64,000 bases of DNA from Stieleria magnilauensis (GTDB taxonomy: Bacteria > Planctomycetota > Planctomycetia > Pirellulales > Pirellulaceae), in assembly GCA_007753675.1 (NCBI GenBank), contig CP036432.1:470394-534393 (forward strand), written 5' to 3'. Below the pieces are notes generated by a model, which worked only from the letters and a program-made list of their open reading frames with translations, did no database searches and was not told where the DNA came from. Every line of letters begins with the position of its first letter. Within the stretch, counting starts at the first letter, position 1. A program made the translations under genes and the position numbers. Shown piece by piece: positions 1 through 8,129 of the stretch.

Positions 1-1229
1 AAATGGACGATCCGCTCTGGGCGATCGCGCTGGCGGCGGTGTTCACGGCATTGGTGCAAAGTTCGTCCGCGACGACGGGGCTGGTGATCACGCTGGCCGG
101 CCAAGGGTTTATCTCCTTGGAAGCCGGCATCGCGCTGATTTTTGGTGCCAACATCGGTACGTGCGTCACGGCGGGGCTGGCATCGATCGGAAAACCGCGT
201 GAAGCGGTGCGCGCGGCCATCGTCCATGTGCTCTTTAACGTTGCCGGCGTTGTCATCTGGTTCGCGTTTATCCCCCAGTTGTCCCAGATCGTCACGTGGA
301 TGTCGCCGGCAAGTCCTGAGCTGACCGGTCTGGCTCGCGTCGCCGCCGAGACGCCGCGTCAGATCGCGAACGCGCATACCGTCTTCAATGTCGCCAACAC
401 GGTCTTGTTGATCGGGTTGACCACTCCGCTGGCCTGGCTGGTCACGCGTCTGGTGCCCGAGAGGCTGGTGGCCAAGGTCGAGCCGGATCACGCCAAATAC
501 CTGGATCCGATCCTGTTGCAAACACCGGCCCTGGCGATGGATCTTGTTCGCATGGAACTGGGGCGATTGGGTTCCGCGGCGCTGCACATGATGCGGGGCG
601 CGTTGGAGACCGTGATCCACGGGTCACGCCAGGAAATCGACGCACTCCAAGATCTCGATGACCATGTCGATGCGCTGCACGGAGCCATCGTGACCTATCT
701 GGGGCGACTCTCGCAGGAGCAACTGACCGATCGCCAATCGGAACAGCTACACGACTACCTGGCCGTGGCCAATTATCTGGAAAGCATTGGCGACATGATC
801 GAATCGAACCTGATTCAGGCGGGGCGCGAACGAATCGCGAACCATTTGACCATCAGCGAAGAGACCGAAGCGGTCCTGAAGGCGTTGAACACCGAGGTGA
901 TCTGGGCAACCGAACGGGCGATCCGATCGGTCGTCTCCGGCGACGTCGAGATCGCGCAAGAAGTCTCCGCGGCGAAATCGACGATCAACGCTCTCTCCGA
1001 CAAGGCCGAACGCCATCTTTCGTCCCGTCTGGCGGCGAAGGCACCGAATCGATTGGCCATGTATCGACTCGAATCGGAGATCATGGAATACATCAAACGG
1101 ATGTATTACTTTGCCAAACGTATCGCCAAAATCACCATGGTCGATCAGGCGGAAGGTGTTGTCCTGCAACAGCCGGAAGCTATGGAACGGGATGAAGCGG
1201 CGATTCGTGATCACGACCCCGTGGTGTAA
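1..1229 (+). CDS. Na+/phosphate cotransporter family protein (5' truncated)
   Basis: C-terminal part of an NptA/YjbB-type sodium-dependent phosphate transporter. The visible part begins inside the membrane domain: a QSSSATT motif about 19 residues in and GANIGTCVTAG about 30 residues later are the second of the two inverted Na/Pi repeats. Hydrophobic segments follow to about residue 145, then a charged helical PhoU-like region from about residue 190 to the end. Family members carry two QSSS repeats and run to about 540 residues, so 100 or more N-terminal residues lie left of the window. The in-frame ATG at base 3 is therefore very unlikely to be the start. It ends 8 bp from the convergent secretin gene. 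The role, phosphate import or efflux control in the inner membrane, is inferred from the family. Confidence 0.85.
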   Translation, partial: MDDPLWAIALAAVFTALVQSSSATTGLVITLAGQGFISLEAGIALIFGANIGTCVTAGLASIGKPREAVRAAIVHVLFNVAGVVIWFAFIPQLSQIVTWMSPASPELTGLARVAAETPRQIANAHTVFNVANTVLLIGLTTPLAWLVTRLVPERLVAKVEPDHAKYLDPILLQTPALAMDLVRMELGRLGSAALHMMRGALETVIHGSRQEIDALQDLDDHVDALHGAIVTYLGRLSQEQLTDRQSEQLHDYLAVANYLESIGDMIESNLIQAGRERIANHLTISEETEAVLKALNTEVIWATERAIRSVVSGDVEIAQEVSAAKSTINALSDKAERHLSSRLAAKAPNRLAMYRLESEIMEYIKRMYYFAKRIAKITMVDQAEGVVLQQPEAMERDEAAIRDHDPVV

Positions 1230-1237
1230 CCGCTACG

Positions 1238-3115
1238 TCACTGACCGACCGGGTCCGACAAACCGATGTCGATCGGTTCGGCCTGGTTTTGGAAGGCCTG
1301 AGTCCAAGGGATTTCGAAGCATTCACAAGCGTTGGTCGAGCTTGGTAATTGCCGTGTGTGGTCTGGTTTCTGGTGTTTGAAATGATCGATCTGTTTCGCG
1401 CGTGCATCCAGTTCGGCACGCAACGGTTCGATCCCAAAGGGCACCGGGTCGGTCGGCGTTTGATTGATTTGTCCTTGAAGGATTTGATTGACGCAGTGCT
1501 CGCGAGCCGTACCGATGCTTTGGTCGAGGATGATTTGCGGCGTGATGAAGACGAGCAATTCGCTCTCACGCGTGGTGGCCGAACGGTGCCGAAATAGTTT
1601 TCCGATGTAGGGGATCTTGCCAAAACCGGGGATGGAGCTGCGTTCTGCAATCCGCGTGCGTTGCCGCAGACCGCCCAACACGATTGTTTGATTGTTGGCG
1701 ACTCGAACGGTGGTTGTCGTCTCGCGTCGGTCGATGATCGGTGCGTTGTCCGGTTCGCTAAATCCGGTCAACAAACTGAAACGCGGATTGACGACCAACG
1801 CGATCGTGTCATCGTCGGCAATGTGCGGCACCACGTTTAACGTCACGCCGGCCTCGCGGAATTCGGTCGTGCCGATGGTGCCTCCCTCCAGCCCTTGCGT
1901 CAATTGTTGATAGGGCACCTCGGTCACGATTTGAATTTCCGCCTTCTCATGATTCATCACAACGACGTTCGGATCGGCGAGCAAGCGAGAATCGCCGGCG
2001 GTGTCGAGCGCTTGAATGATCGATTGAATGTTCATGTAGCGATTGAGGCTGGTCAGGGTGACCACGCCGTTTGCGCCTGTGGCCAGCGGCGACGTGACGG
2101 CATTGATCGCAACCGATTGCGCCGCGGCGCCGGTCGCGGCGGAGATGGACGCACTGTTGATGCCGGAGTTCCAATTCACCCCCAGTCGTTCCAGGTCATC
2201 GGTGCTGCAGTCGTAAATCAATGCCCAAATCCTGACCTGCGGGCGGGGCTGATCCAACTCGGCCAGCGCCAACGCGATCCGCTGGACATTGGCTGTCTTG
2301 TCGGCAACCACGACTTTGTTCTCGAGCACGACGGCCGTGGCTTGTCCACTCTCGCTCAACAGCGGTGTGATCGCTTCGGTCAAGATGTCTGACGCAACGT
2401 ATTGAGTTTGAAAGACGCGGACGATGTCCCCGTCTGGGGAAGTCAAATCGCCATCGAGCACCCGCTGCTGAACGTTCGCCGAGCGTTGCTCCTTGCGATA
2501 TCTTGCGGCCGCGGTCTCCAAGGATTCCAGATGCCGCCGCACGGTGTCGATGCGTTCGGGATAATCGATCACGACGATCGAGTTGCTTGATTCGACGCCA
2601 TGGGCTCGGCCCTCGGGCGAAAGCATCGATTCGATCGACGACAAGACGTCACCGGGAGTGCAGTGCACCAAGCCGATGACCTGGGTTTGAAAGAGCGGCA
2701 ATTGATCGCCCAGATTTGCCAGCGGAACGATCGCCAGACTGCTGCCGACGACACGGTAACCATACCCCCGCGTGATCAGCAGAGAATCCAAGATGTCATA
2801 GACAGCCGTGTCGGCGAACGACGCATTGACCGTTCCGGTGACTTCATTGCCAACGACGATGTTCAGCCCACTGACGTCGCGAACGGCAAACAGGGCTTCC
2901 AGCAATGTGGCGTCGCGGAGGTCCAAGCTGAATCGCTTGGACAGCTTTTGCTGGATCTCCGCCGAGACCTCTTTCTTGACCGACAGATCGGTCTGTGCGG
3001 AAGCCCCACCCATCAAGCACAGAGACAGCGCCAGCGCAATCGCCGACGCCAATGGCCATCGCGATGCCTTGATCCGCCTACGTTCGACTTGAACACACGT
3101 GGTGTGGGGATCCAA
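1238..3115 (-). CDS. Secretin (GspD/PilQ-like outer-membrane channel)
   Basis: Outer-membrane multimer that forms the exit pore of type II secretion or type IV pilus systems. The TTG start is supported by GGAGAGG four bases upstream. The N terminus is basic, then hydrophobic, ending GGASAQ (signal peptide). An STN/N0-type domain follows at about residues 45-130, then two NolW-like repeats (VIGLVHCTPGDVLSSIESML and RVFQTQYVASDILTEAI). The C-terminal half is the secretin domain, with the signature GLRQRTRIAERSSIPGFGKI and the terminal strand LLVFITPQII. Length (625 residues) is normal. It is the last gene of the minus-strand pilus/secretion operon, 75 bp after the PilO-like gene. GspD and PilQ cannot be separated by eye. 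About 80 residues after the secretin core are polar and unassigned. Confidence 0.92.
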   Translation of the reverse strand: MDPHTTCVQVERRRIKASRWPLASAIALALSLCLMGGASAQTDLSVKKEVSAEIQQKLSKRFSLDLRDATLLEALFAVRDVSGLNIVVGNEVTGTVNASFADTAVYDILDSLLITRGYGYRVVGSSLAIVPLANLGDQLPLFQTQVIGLVHCTPGDVLSSIESMLSPEGRAHGVESSNSIVVIDYPERIDTVRRHLESLETAAARYRKEQRSANVQQRVLDGDLTSPDGDIVRVFQTQYVASDILTEAITPLLSESGQATAVVLENKVVVADKTANVQRIALALAELDQPRPQVRIWALIYDCSTDDLERLGVNWNSGINSASISAATGAAAQSVAINAVTSPLATGANGVVTLTSLNRYMNIQSIIQALDTAGDSRLLADPNVVVMNHEKAEIQIVTEVPYQQLTQGLEGGTIGTTEFREAGVTLNVVPHIADDDTIALVVNPRFSLLTGFSEPDNAPIIDRRETTTTVRVANNQTIVLGGLRQRTRIAERSSIPGFGKIPYIGKLFRHRSATTRESELLVFITPQIILDQSIGTAREHCVNQILQGQINQTPTDPVPFGIEPLRAELDARAKQIDHFKHQKPDHTRQLPSSTNACECFEIPWTQAFQNQAEPIDIGLSDPVGQ

Positions 3116-3190
3116 AATACCTCTCCGTGGAATGGTCCGGTCTGGTGCGAAAACACCGATCGGCGCGTCTGAGCATCCGTGCCCACCTGC

Positions 3191-3808
3191 TCAATCGAAC
3201 GTCTCGGCAAGGTTGAACAAAGAAATCTCAACGTCCAAGATCAAATGTCCGTCATTGCCCTCACGCTGCAAGGTCATGTTTGACGGTACGGCAAAACGGT
3301 CCAGTCGGGTCAGCGCGATTGTGAGCTTTGTAAGCTCTGCGAGACTTCCTCCGACGGACAACGTCAGCGTCCGTGTCTCCAGCATGAAGTTCGTTTCTTC
3401 GGCGTCACGCGCGACGTCTTCATCGAAGGGATTGTCGTTGACATGCCAGTGGCGAATCACGGGGTGGCTCATCGTCAAACGCCTCACCCGACAGCCCATC
3501 TGCTGGGCCAGTTTCGTCACTCGCTCGCGGACCTGTGCGGCCGCGTCGCCGTCAAGCATCTGGTTGCTAGCATTGGGCTTCGACTCGACTTCTTTGAGCT
3601 TGGCACGCAGCAGATCCAGGTTGGACAACGAGTAGGAGATCTCGCGGAGTTCGGTGTTGTACCGCGCCACCTCGGCTCGGCTTCCGGTGTAGTGGTCCCA
3701 GGCGGGGATCACCAACAGCAAGGCCAGCACGACGGCGGTCGCCCATACGATGGTGCCGCGGCGCGGATGATCGAGAAACGCTTGGACGAATTGGTGATCC
3801 ACGATCAA
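3191..3808 (-). CDS. PilO/GspM-like inner-membrane assembly protein
   Basis: Bitopic protein with a short cytoplasmic N terminus, one membrane segment at about residues 19-36, a heptad-like polar region (about 45-85) and a C-terminal alpha/beta domain. This is the PilO/GspM arrangement, and its place between the PilM-PilN gene and the secretin matches the conserved order. The TTG start overlaps the upstream stop by four bases (TTGA), suggesting translational coupling; a GTG two codons inside is an alternative start. Similarity to PilO is structural and positional, not a strong sequence match. The expected role is in the periplasmic alignment complex linking the inner-membrane platform to the secretin. 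Confidence 0.7.
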   Translation of the reverse strand: MIVDHQFVQAFLDHPRRGTIVWATAVVLALLLVIPAWDHYTGSRAEVARYNTELREISYSLSNLDLLRAKLKEVESKPNASNQMLDGDAAAQVRERVTKLAQQMGCRVRRLTMSHPVIRHWHVNDNPFDEDVARDAEETNFMLETRTLTLSVGGSLAELTKLTIALTRLDRFAVPSNMTLQREGNDGHLILDVEISLFNLAETFD

Positions 3809-5418
3809 GTACCCCCGACAGTGGTCGATGCAAATCGGATGGACGATTCCGGTTGCTGCTGCGGCTGGACGATCGCCGAGACTTGGAATCGAAATTGGGC
3901 GCCGACGCTATTGCGAGTCGCGCTGGTGGATTCGAGCGCGACGTGCGAAAACATCCCGGTCTGTTTCAGTCGATCGATATAGGTGTAGACGGCTTCACCG
4001 GAGTAGCTGGCGCCGCTGATGCGGACGGTCTCATCATTTTCGATCCGCACGGATTCCAACCAGGATCCCTGGGGAAGGCTTCGACCGGCTTTGAGGAACA
4101 CATCGGCCCAGTCACGTGTCGGAATCCCGGCGGCCAGGGCGTCGACCTGTTCGGCTCGCTGCATCCGCCGCTGCAGGGTCAAGCGAATCTGGTTTCCCTG
4201 AGCGTTTTGCAGCGTCAGCGTTTCGATTTGCGCCTCGGTGCGGAGCGCCAAGCGACGGGTGTGTTGGCCCATCAGAAACAGTGCCAGGGCGATCGATGCG
4301 GCCAGCGTGATGGGCCAGGTGTACTGGATCAGTGGAATCCATTGAACTCGACGTCCGGTGCGCAAGGTGGACACCAAATCGTTCGTTTCTTCGGCAAACC
4401 TTGCATCATTGTTCAGCCGCGCCAGTCCGATCGCCGCGATCGTACCGGAGTCTTCCGAGATTTCGCCTTGGACCTGAAACCCTTCGCACAACTCTTCCAT
4501 CGGAAAACGTTGGCGGCGCAGGATCGAAGGTTCATCCAGACTTTGATCCAGCGATTCGTGGTCGGAATGTTTTTGGGTGACAAACAACGTCGACAAGTCG
4601 GCCGACGCGGTGGGCAATTGGGCATGGATATAACGCCGCAAACACTTCAGGTGTCGCTGGACGATCGATCCATGGGTCACCGACGCCTCTGGAATGGCCG
4701 GACGATAATCCAGCAACAACCGGCCTTGGTAGGAGATGCCAAGGTCAACCCGGCCCAACTCTTCAACCATAAACAAGACCGGCTCTTGGCTATCTTTTTC
4801 ATAGGCGTGCAGGATTCGGCACAGGACCAACATGCTGTGTTCCAGATGGGCCAATCGCATCCCGGCGGACTGGACCGCCGCGGCGATCGCATCGACCATC
4901 TGCCGAATCGCGATCGTGACGCAGACACGTTTCCGTTTGGCGTCGATGCGATGGGTGCTCTGGCAGCTGACCTTGCTGCCCAATCCCATCCCGATATAGC
5001 GTTGGGTCCGGTGCGTCAGTTCGCGAATTTCGTTGTCGACTTCTTCGTTGTCCCCGGCGACCACGCGGGTCACGCAGGGGTTGCCGCCCAGTCCGACCGT
5101 GACGGCTTGTCCGCCGAGGTTGTATTTGGAGGCCAGTTCGTTGAGTGCACCGGTGAGTGTGTTGTCACTCCAGTCACCATGTCGCGGGCCACTGTCGGCG
5201 GGAAACGCGATTCGCTCGACGATCAGCTTCGATTCGCCGCCCGATTTTTCGACGACTGCGATCGCGATGCCCGACGGCGAGACATCCATGCCGACCGTTC
5301 GGCTGACGCCTTTTCGTCGATCGCGACGGACGCGCCGTCGCGGGGACTGTCGTCGTTCAACCGTTGCGGGTTCGCGATCCGCGGCCTTCAATAAATCGCT
5401 TTGCAGTTTGCTTGCCAT
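3805..5418 (-). CDS. PilM-PilN fusion (GspL-like) pilus/secretion assembly protein
   Basis: Residues about 40-350 form an actin-like (ASKHA) PilM domain, opening with GMDVSPSGIAIAVVEKSGG after a very basic N terminus rich in Arg. A membrane segment at about 368-385 (WPITLAASIALALFLMG) is followed by a coiled region and a PilN-type C-terminal domain with LPQGSWLESVRI and a fold resembling RISGASYSGEAVYTYIDRL. PilM and PilN are separate in most type IV pili but joined in GspL of type II systems. The ATG was chosen because a longer in-frame start would run into the upstream prepilin gene. The gene is 10 bp from that gene and overlaps the PilO-like gene by 4 bp. Likely role: recruits the ATPase to the inner-membrane platform. 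Confidence 0.8.
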   Translation of the reverse strand: MASKLQSDLLKAADREPATVERRQSPRRRVRRDRRKGVSRTVGMDVSPSGIAIAVVEKSGGESKLIVERIAFPADSGPRHGDWSDNTLTGALNELASKYNLGGQAVTVGLGGNPCVTRVVAGDNEEVDNEIRELTHRTQRYIGMGLGSKVSCQSTHRIDAKRKRVCVTIAIRQMVDAIAAAVQSAGMRLAHLEHSMLVLCRILHAYEKDSQEPVLFMVEELGRVDLGISYQGRLLLDYRPAIPEASVTHGSIVQRHLKCLRRYIHAQLPTASADLSTLFVTQKHSDHESLDQSLDEPSILRRQRFPMEELCEGFQVQGEISEDSGTIAAIGLARLNNDARFAEETNDLVSTLRTGRRVQWIPLIQYTWPITLAASIALALFLMGQHTRRLALRTEAQIETLTLQNAQGNQIRLTLQRRMQRAEQVDALAAGIPTRDWADVFLKAGRSLPQGSWLESVRIENDETVRISGASYSGEAVYTYIDRLKQTGMFSHVALESTSATRNSVGAQFRFQVSAIVQPQQQPESSIRFASTTVGGT

Positions 5419-5428
5419 GGTCGCGTGT

Positions 5429-5815
5429 TCAACCTCCCTGTTTGACGGTGACGTGAAGTGTTCGCGTGAAGTTCCCGACGGTCCCGGTGGACAACAGATC
5501 CACGGTCCCGTCGGAACCATCGGTGACGGTCACCCGGTAGGTCCATCCGCTTCCGGCCGGAAACTCGGTACCCGGAATACCGCCCCGCCAGGAGATGTCT
5601 TTTTCCAGCTGCGCGAATGCGTCATTCAGCCCCGCCTCGGCCAGATAGCGAGCCTCATCCCATTGGCGTGTATTTCGTAGTGCCATGTAACGCATCATTT
5701 CGGCATCCAGTGTCGCCACGGCCAACGTGCTGACCAGCGTCATCACAAAGATCGCCAGCAACAACGCGGCACCGCGTCGCACGGGATACTGTCGTGGGAA
5801 GATCGTTGCGTTCAT
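5429..5815 (-). CDS. Small prepilin-like protein (PilX/GspK-type)
   Basis: A 128-residue protein with a basic N terminus, then GAALLLAIFVMTLVSTLAVATLD, the hydrophobic helix typical of PilX/GspK minor pilins. The usual Glu at position 5 of the mature helix is missing (Gly-Ala-Ala-Leu-Leu), as in GspK proteins, which sit at the pseudopilus tip. Residues 45-60 (RNTRQWDEARYLAEAGLNDA) match the conserved stretch after the helix in PilX-like proteins. It is far shorter than canonical GspK (about 300 residues) and lacks the large inserted domain. It lies in the operon 19 bp after the GspJ-like gene and 10 bp before the PilM-PilN gene. Confidence 0.75.
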   Translation of the reverse strand: MNATIFPRQYPVRRGAALLLAIFVMTLVSTLAVATLDAEMMRYMALRNTRQWDEARYLAEAGLNDAFAQLEKDISWRGGIPGTEFPAGSGWTYRVTVTDGSDGTVDLLSTGTVGNFTRTLHVTVKQGG

Positions 5816-5834
5816 TGACTGACCCCTGGTCGGT

Positions 5835-6383
5835 TTACCATGATCGGATCCACACCTTGGAATGGGTGGTCCGCTGTGCCACGGCAGACCTGGGCAAGGT
5901 CACTGTCACAGAAACCTGTAGGACATGAATGACGTCGGGGACATTGGTCGCGGTCACACCATCGGCGGCGAAGCCCGAAAAACTCAGATCGTCAACATGT
6001 TGAGCGAGCATCGATTCCGACGGATTCGAAAAATCGCGAAACGTCACCACGCCCACCTGTCCGCTGCGATTGGGGTACCACTGCCAGGTCGCGGTCCGGT
6101 CGTCCGGCATTTTTAACGTGATGGCATTGCCGTCGGCCGAGATCGATTCGACACCGACGGCTTCACGTGCCGCGCGAACAAAGTGCCGTGAGGTGGCATG
6201 CATCTGCTGCAACACCGCATACTCGCTGTCGATGGTTTCCCAGGACTGGCGGGCGGTGCGCATCACGAGCGACAACCCGGTCATCACACCGGCCAGCATG
6301 CTGCCGGCGATGACCAGTTCCAACATGCTGACACCGCGGCGTCGCTGGTGAGCAATCGATAAGGACGGTTGTCTACGGATCAC
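5835..6383 (-). CDS. Prepilin-type minor pseudopilin (GspJ/PilW-like)
   Basis: A GTG start is chosen; it overlaps the previous gene's stop region by 11 bp. A longer frame would lie fully inside that gene. The leader is basic (IAHQRRRG) and is followed by VSMLELVIAGSMLAGVMTGL, a class III prepilin signal with Glu five residues into the mature helix. The remaining 140 residues are a predicted periplasmic domain with no recognisable enzyme motif. Order and size match GspJ/PilW, a minor pseudopilin that primes the pseudopilus tip with GspI and GspK. Processing needs a prepilin peptidase, which is not encoded in this window. Confidence 0.75.
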   Translation of the reverse strand: MIRRQPSLSIAHQRRRGVSMLELVIAGSMLAGVMTGLSLVMRTARQSWETIDSEYAVLQQMHATSRHFVRAAREAVGVESISADGNAITLKMPDDRTATWQWYPNRSGQVGVVTFRDFSNPSESMLAQHVDDLSFSGFAADGVTATNVPDVIHVLQVSVTVTLPRSAVAQRTTHSKVWIRSW

Positions 6384-6816
6384 TGAACTCGCTCTGGTAG
6401 GCGACAAGTTTTGCAATTTTGGTTGCCAATCTGACACGCTGCTCGTCTGCGTCGAGCGTGGCGTCGGCATCTTGATCGTGCCAGACCGTGACATCGATCG
6501 TCGCCAGTTCGCCGGGCCGTCCGCCGGCCGCGATCGCATCCGATTTCGAGACTTGGAACCACACGCCGGCTTGCCCGATGCTGCCGAAATTGCCGCGATG
6601 AGAGTTCAGTTCCCAGTTCGCAGCCGTGTACGCCAACTCCTCTTCCAGCTTGCTGGTGCACAAGGCCAGACGCGTTTCGGCGCGTTCCAGGTCTTCCGTG
6701 TTGGCGATCCGTGCGCGCGTCAATCTCAACGCCGGAACCAAGGCAATCGTGATCACGATCGTTGCGGCAATCAGCTCGAGCATGGTTTGTCCCGACCGCG
6801 GGTTGCTTCGGTTCAT
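6373..6816 (-). CDS. Prepilin-type minor pseudopilin (GspI/PilV-like)
   Basis: A 147-residue protein beginning with a short basic leader, then GQTMLELIAATIVITIALVP, a prepilin cleavage site with Gly before the cut and Glu at position 5. The helix continues into a polar stretch (ARIANTEDLERAETRLALCTSKLEEEL) typical of GspI/PilV. The rest is a small domain with acidic, calcium-binding-like DQDADATLDADE near the C terminus. The EF-hand-like spacing of Asp residues is only suggestive. The gene overlaps the upstream GspH-like gene by 4 bp (ATGA-type) and the downstream GspJ-like gene by 11 bp, so translation is probably coupled. Confidence 0.75.
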   Translation of the reverse strand: MNRSNPRSGQTMLELIAATIVITIALVPALRLTRARIANTEDLERAETRLALCTSKLEEELAYTAANWELNSHRGNFGSIGQAGVWFQVSKSDAIAAGGRPGELATIDVTVWHDQDADATLDADEQRVRLATKIAKLVAYQSEFSDP

Positions 6817-7286
6817 GGCGAACCCTCTTGCGTTCGGATCATCCGCGTCAGCGGTTCCACTTGGACGGCGAACGAACGATTGGGACCTCGCAGTTGGGCC
6901 GCAAACGGTTGCGAACCGACTCCTTCAAAGTCGAACCAAATTTCACTCGCAGTGGCGGACACGCGGACCCGTTCGGCGACGGGGTGGGGGCCTTCCACGG
7001 TCACCCGAGAGCCGTCTTGGCGCCGCCCGATGACCGACCAACTGGTCGCGGCCGCCGCGGGGCCTTGCATCACCACGCCGTGCGGATCGCCCGTGCGAAT
7101 CGCCGCGCGCTGTGCGTGAAGCATTGCCAAGGACAGCAACCTTGCTTCCGATCTCGCGCCGGTGTCGCCGAAGGTGTCACGCCCGAATCGCATCAATGCC
7201 GCGGTCGCAAACACTCCCAGGAGTGTGACGACCACCAGCAACTCGATCAGGCTGAGGCCACTACGTAGACGTCGACGTGTCAACAC
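6813..7286 (-). CDS. Prepilin-type pseudopilin (GspH/FimT-like)
   Basis: GTG start; basic leader RRRLRSG then LSLIELLVVVTLLGVFATAA, a textbook type IV prepilin signal. The next segment (ARSEARLLSLAMLHAQRAAI) matches the GspH/FimT pattern in which a polar helix carries conserved Leu/Arg residues. A beta-rich C-terminal domain follows, ending FAVQVEPLTRMIRTQEG, which resembles the family's last strands. Length (157) is typical of GspH. It overlaps the GspI-like gene by 4 bp and follows the GspG-like gene at 23 bp. The protein is expected to be anchored in the inner membrane and processed by a prepilin peptidase encoded elsewhere. Confidence 0.78.
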   Translation of the reverse strand: MLTRRRLRSGLSLIELLVVVTLLGVFATAALMRFGRDTFGDTGARSEARLLSLAMLHAQRAAIRTGDPHGVVMQGPAAAATSWSVIGRRQDGSRVTVEGPHPVAERVRVSATASEIWFDFEGVGSQPFAAQLRGPNRSFAVQVEPLTRMIRTQEGSP

Positions 7287-7309
7287 GGAATCATTCTGGT
7301 GCTCGAATG

Positions 7310-7636
7310 CTACTTGATCACACGGTGCGTCGTTGCATCGAGCTGATACGATGAATTGTCCACCGGGTTTTGCGGGATTCCCTCAGGGAAGTACTGGATG
7401 TCCGCGGCAATGTCCGACAGATTCAACTGCGGGTAGCTTCCTTTTTCGAAGTACCAGCGTTCAACCGCAGCATTGATCTCGGCGATGTTTTGCTTGTTCA
7501 CTTCTTGTTGTGCGGCAAGTTTTGAACTGGAGATACGTGGCACAACGACGGCAGCGATCACTGCGAGGATTGTGACGACGGCCAACAGTTCGAGAAGCGA
7601 AAAACCGGATCGTTTGACGTTTCTTGCTCGTTGCAT
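7310..7636 (-). CDS. Short prepilin-type protein, GspG-like (copy B)
   Basis: A 108-residue protein. The ATG was preferred to an upstream TTG because it gives a short basic leader (MQRARNVKRSG) before FSLLELLAVVTILAVIAAVV and has AGTAGGG about seven bases upstream. The mature protein is the minimal pilin helix plus some 60 residues ending NPVDNSSYQLDATTHRVIK. This resembles the calcium-loop region of GspG major pseudopilins, without the full beta sheet. It is clearly related to the next prepilin gene upstream: both contain LSDI, then YFP(E/D)G, then PVD, Y and D, then a T-x-R-V end. One of the pair may be the main fibre subunit. Confidence 0.75.
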   Translation of the reverse strand: MQRARNVKRSGFSLLELLAVVTILAVIAAVVVPRISSSKLAAQQEVNKQNIAEINAAVERWYFEKGSYPQLNLSDIAADIQYFPEGIPQNPVDNSSYQLDATTHRVIK

Positions 7637-7784
7637 GATGTGCCCTACTTTCGAGGCTATCGGGGGGATCAAATGGCGAATTGAATCGATCGAGTCAATT
7701 TCGGTGGGTGTGAAAGTCCGCGTTTTGGCGGACCTTCGCTGCTCAAAGGTAGGTCAAGGCATCCCGTCGGTTCCCTCCTTTGGC

Positions 7785-8129
7785 TCAGTGATGATGCCCG
7801 TTTACCCTCCCCGTTGATTCATCGATCGTGTATCGCGTTGAGTCCACGGGACATCGAAGCAGACCATCTGGAAAATAGCGGACATTCGAACCGATGTCCG
7901 AAAGGTCCCCCATCGGCCAGCGACCGGTTTCCCGACGCCACAACGAGACTTGCACCTCGATGACCGCCTTGCGCAGTTGACAACTGCTGTCATTCGCCTG
8001 GCGTGCACCGCCGCTGATCCGCGGCACGATCGCGATTGCGATCACGCCCATGACCGCGAGCGCGGCGAGTAATTCGAGTAACGAAAGCCCGCTGCGTTTG
8101 GGCCGCCATGATCTCGGTGATGTGATCAC
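7785..8129 (-). CDS. Short prepilin-type protein, GspG-like (copy A)
   Basis: A GTG start overlaps the GspF stop by 4 bp (GTGA). The leader SPRSWRPKRSG precedes LSLLELLAALAVMGVIAIAI, a class III prepilin signal with Glu at +5. The body of about 80 residues has DLSDIGSNVRYFPDGLLRCP and ends in NGHHH. It is paralogous to the downstream copy B but differs in two ways: a Cys pair, at about residues 50 and 93, could form a disulfide, and the tail is His-rich. A gap of about 150 bp separates it from copy B, the largest internal gap in the operon, so a regulatory or processing site could lie there; I see no clear one. Confidence 0.75.
   Translation of the reverse strand: MITSPRSWRPKRSGLSLLELLAALAVMGVIAIAIVPRISGGARQANDSSCQLRKAVIEVQVSLWRRETGRWPMGDLSDIGSNVRYFPDGLLRCPVDSTRYTIDESTGRVNGHHH

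Noticed and set aside
3-5. ATG at the left edge as a true start of the Na/Pi transporter
   Set aside because: The protein would lack the first of the two QSSS repeats and several helices, so the frame must continue left of the window.
3853-5394. 513-codon open frame antisense to the PilM-PilN gene
   Set aside because: It lies entirely opposite a well-supported gene, has no recognisable motif and a composition typical of the shadow frame of high-GC coding DNA.
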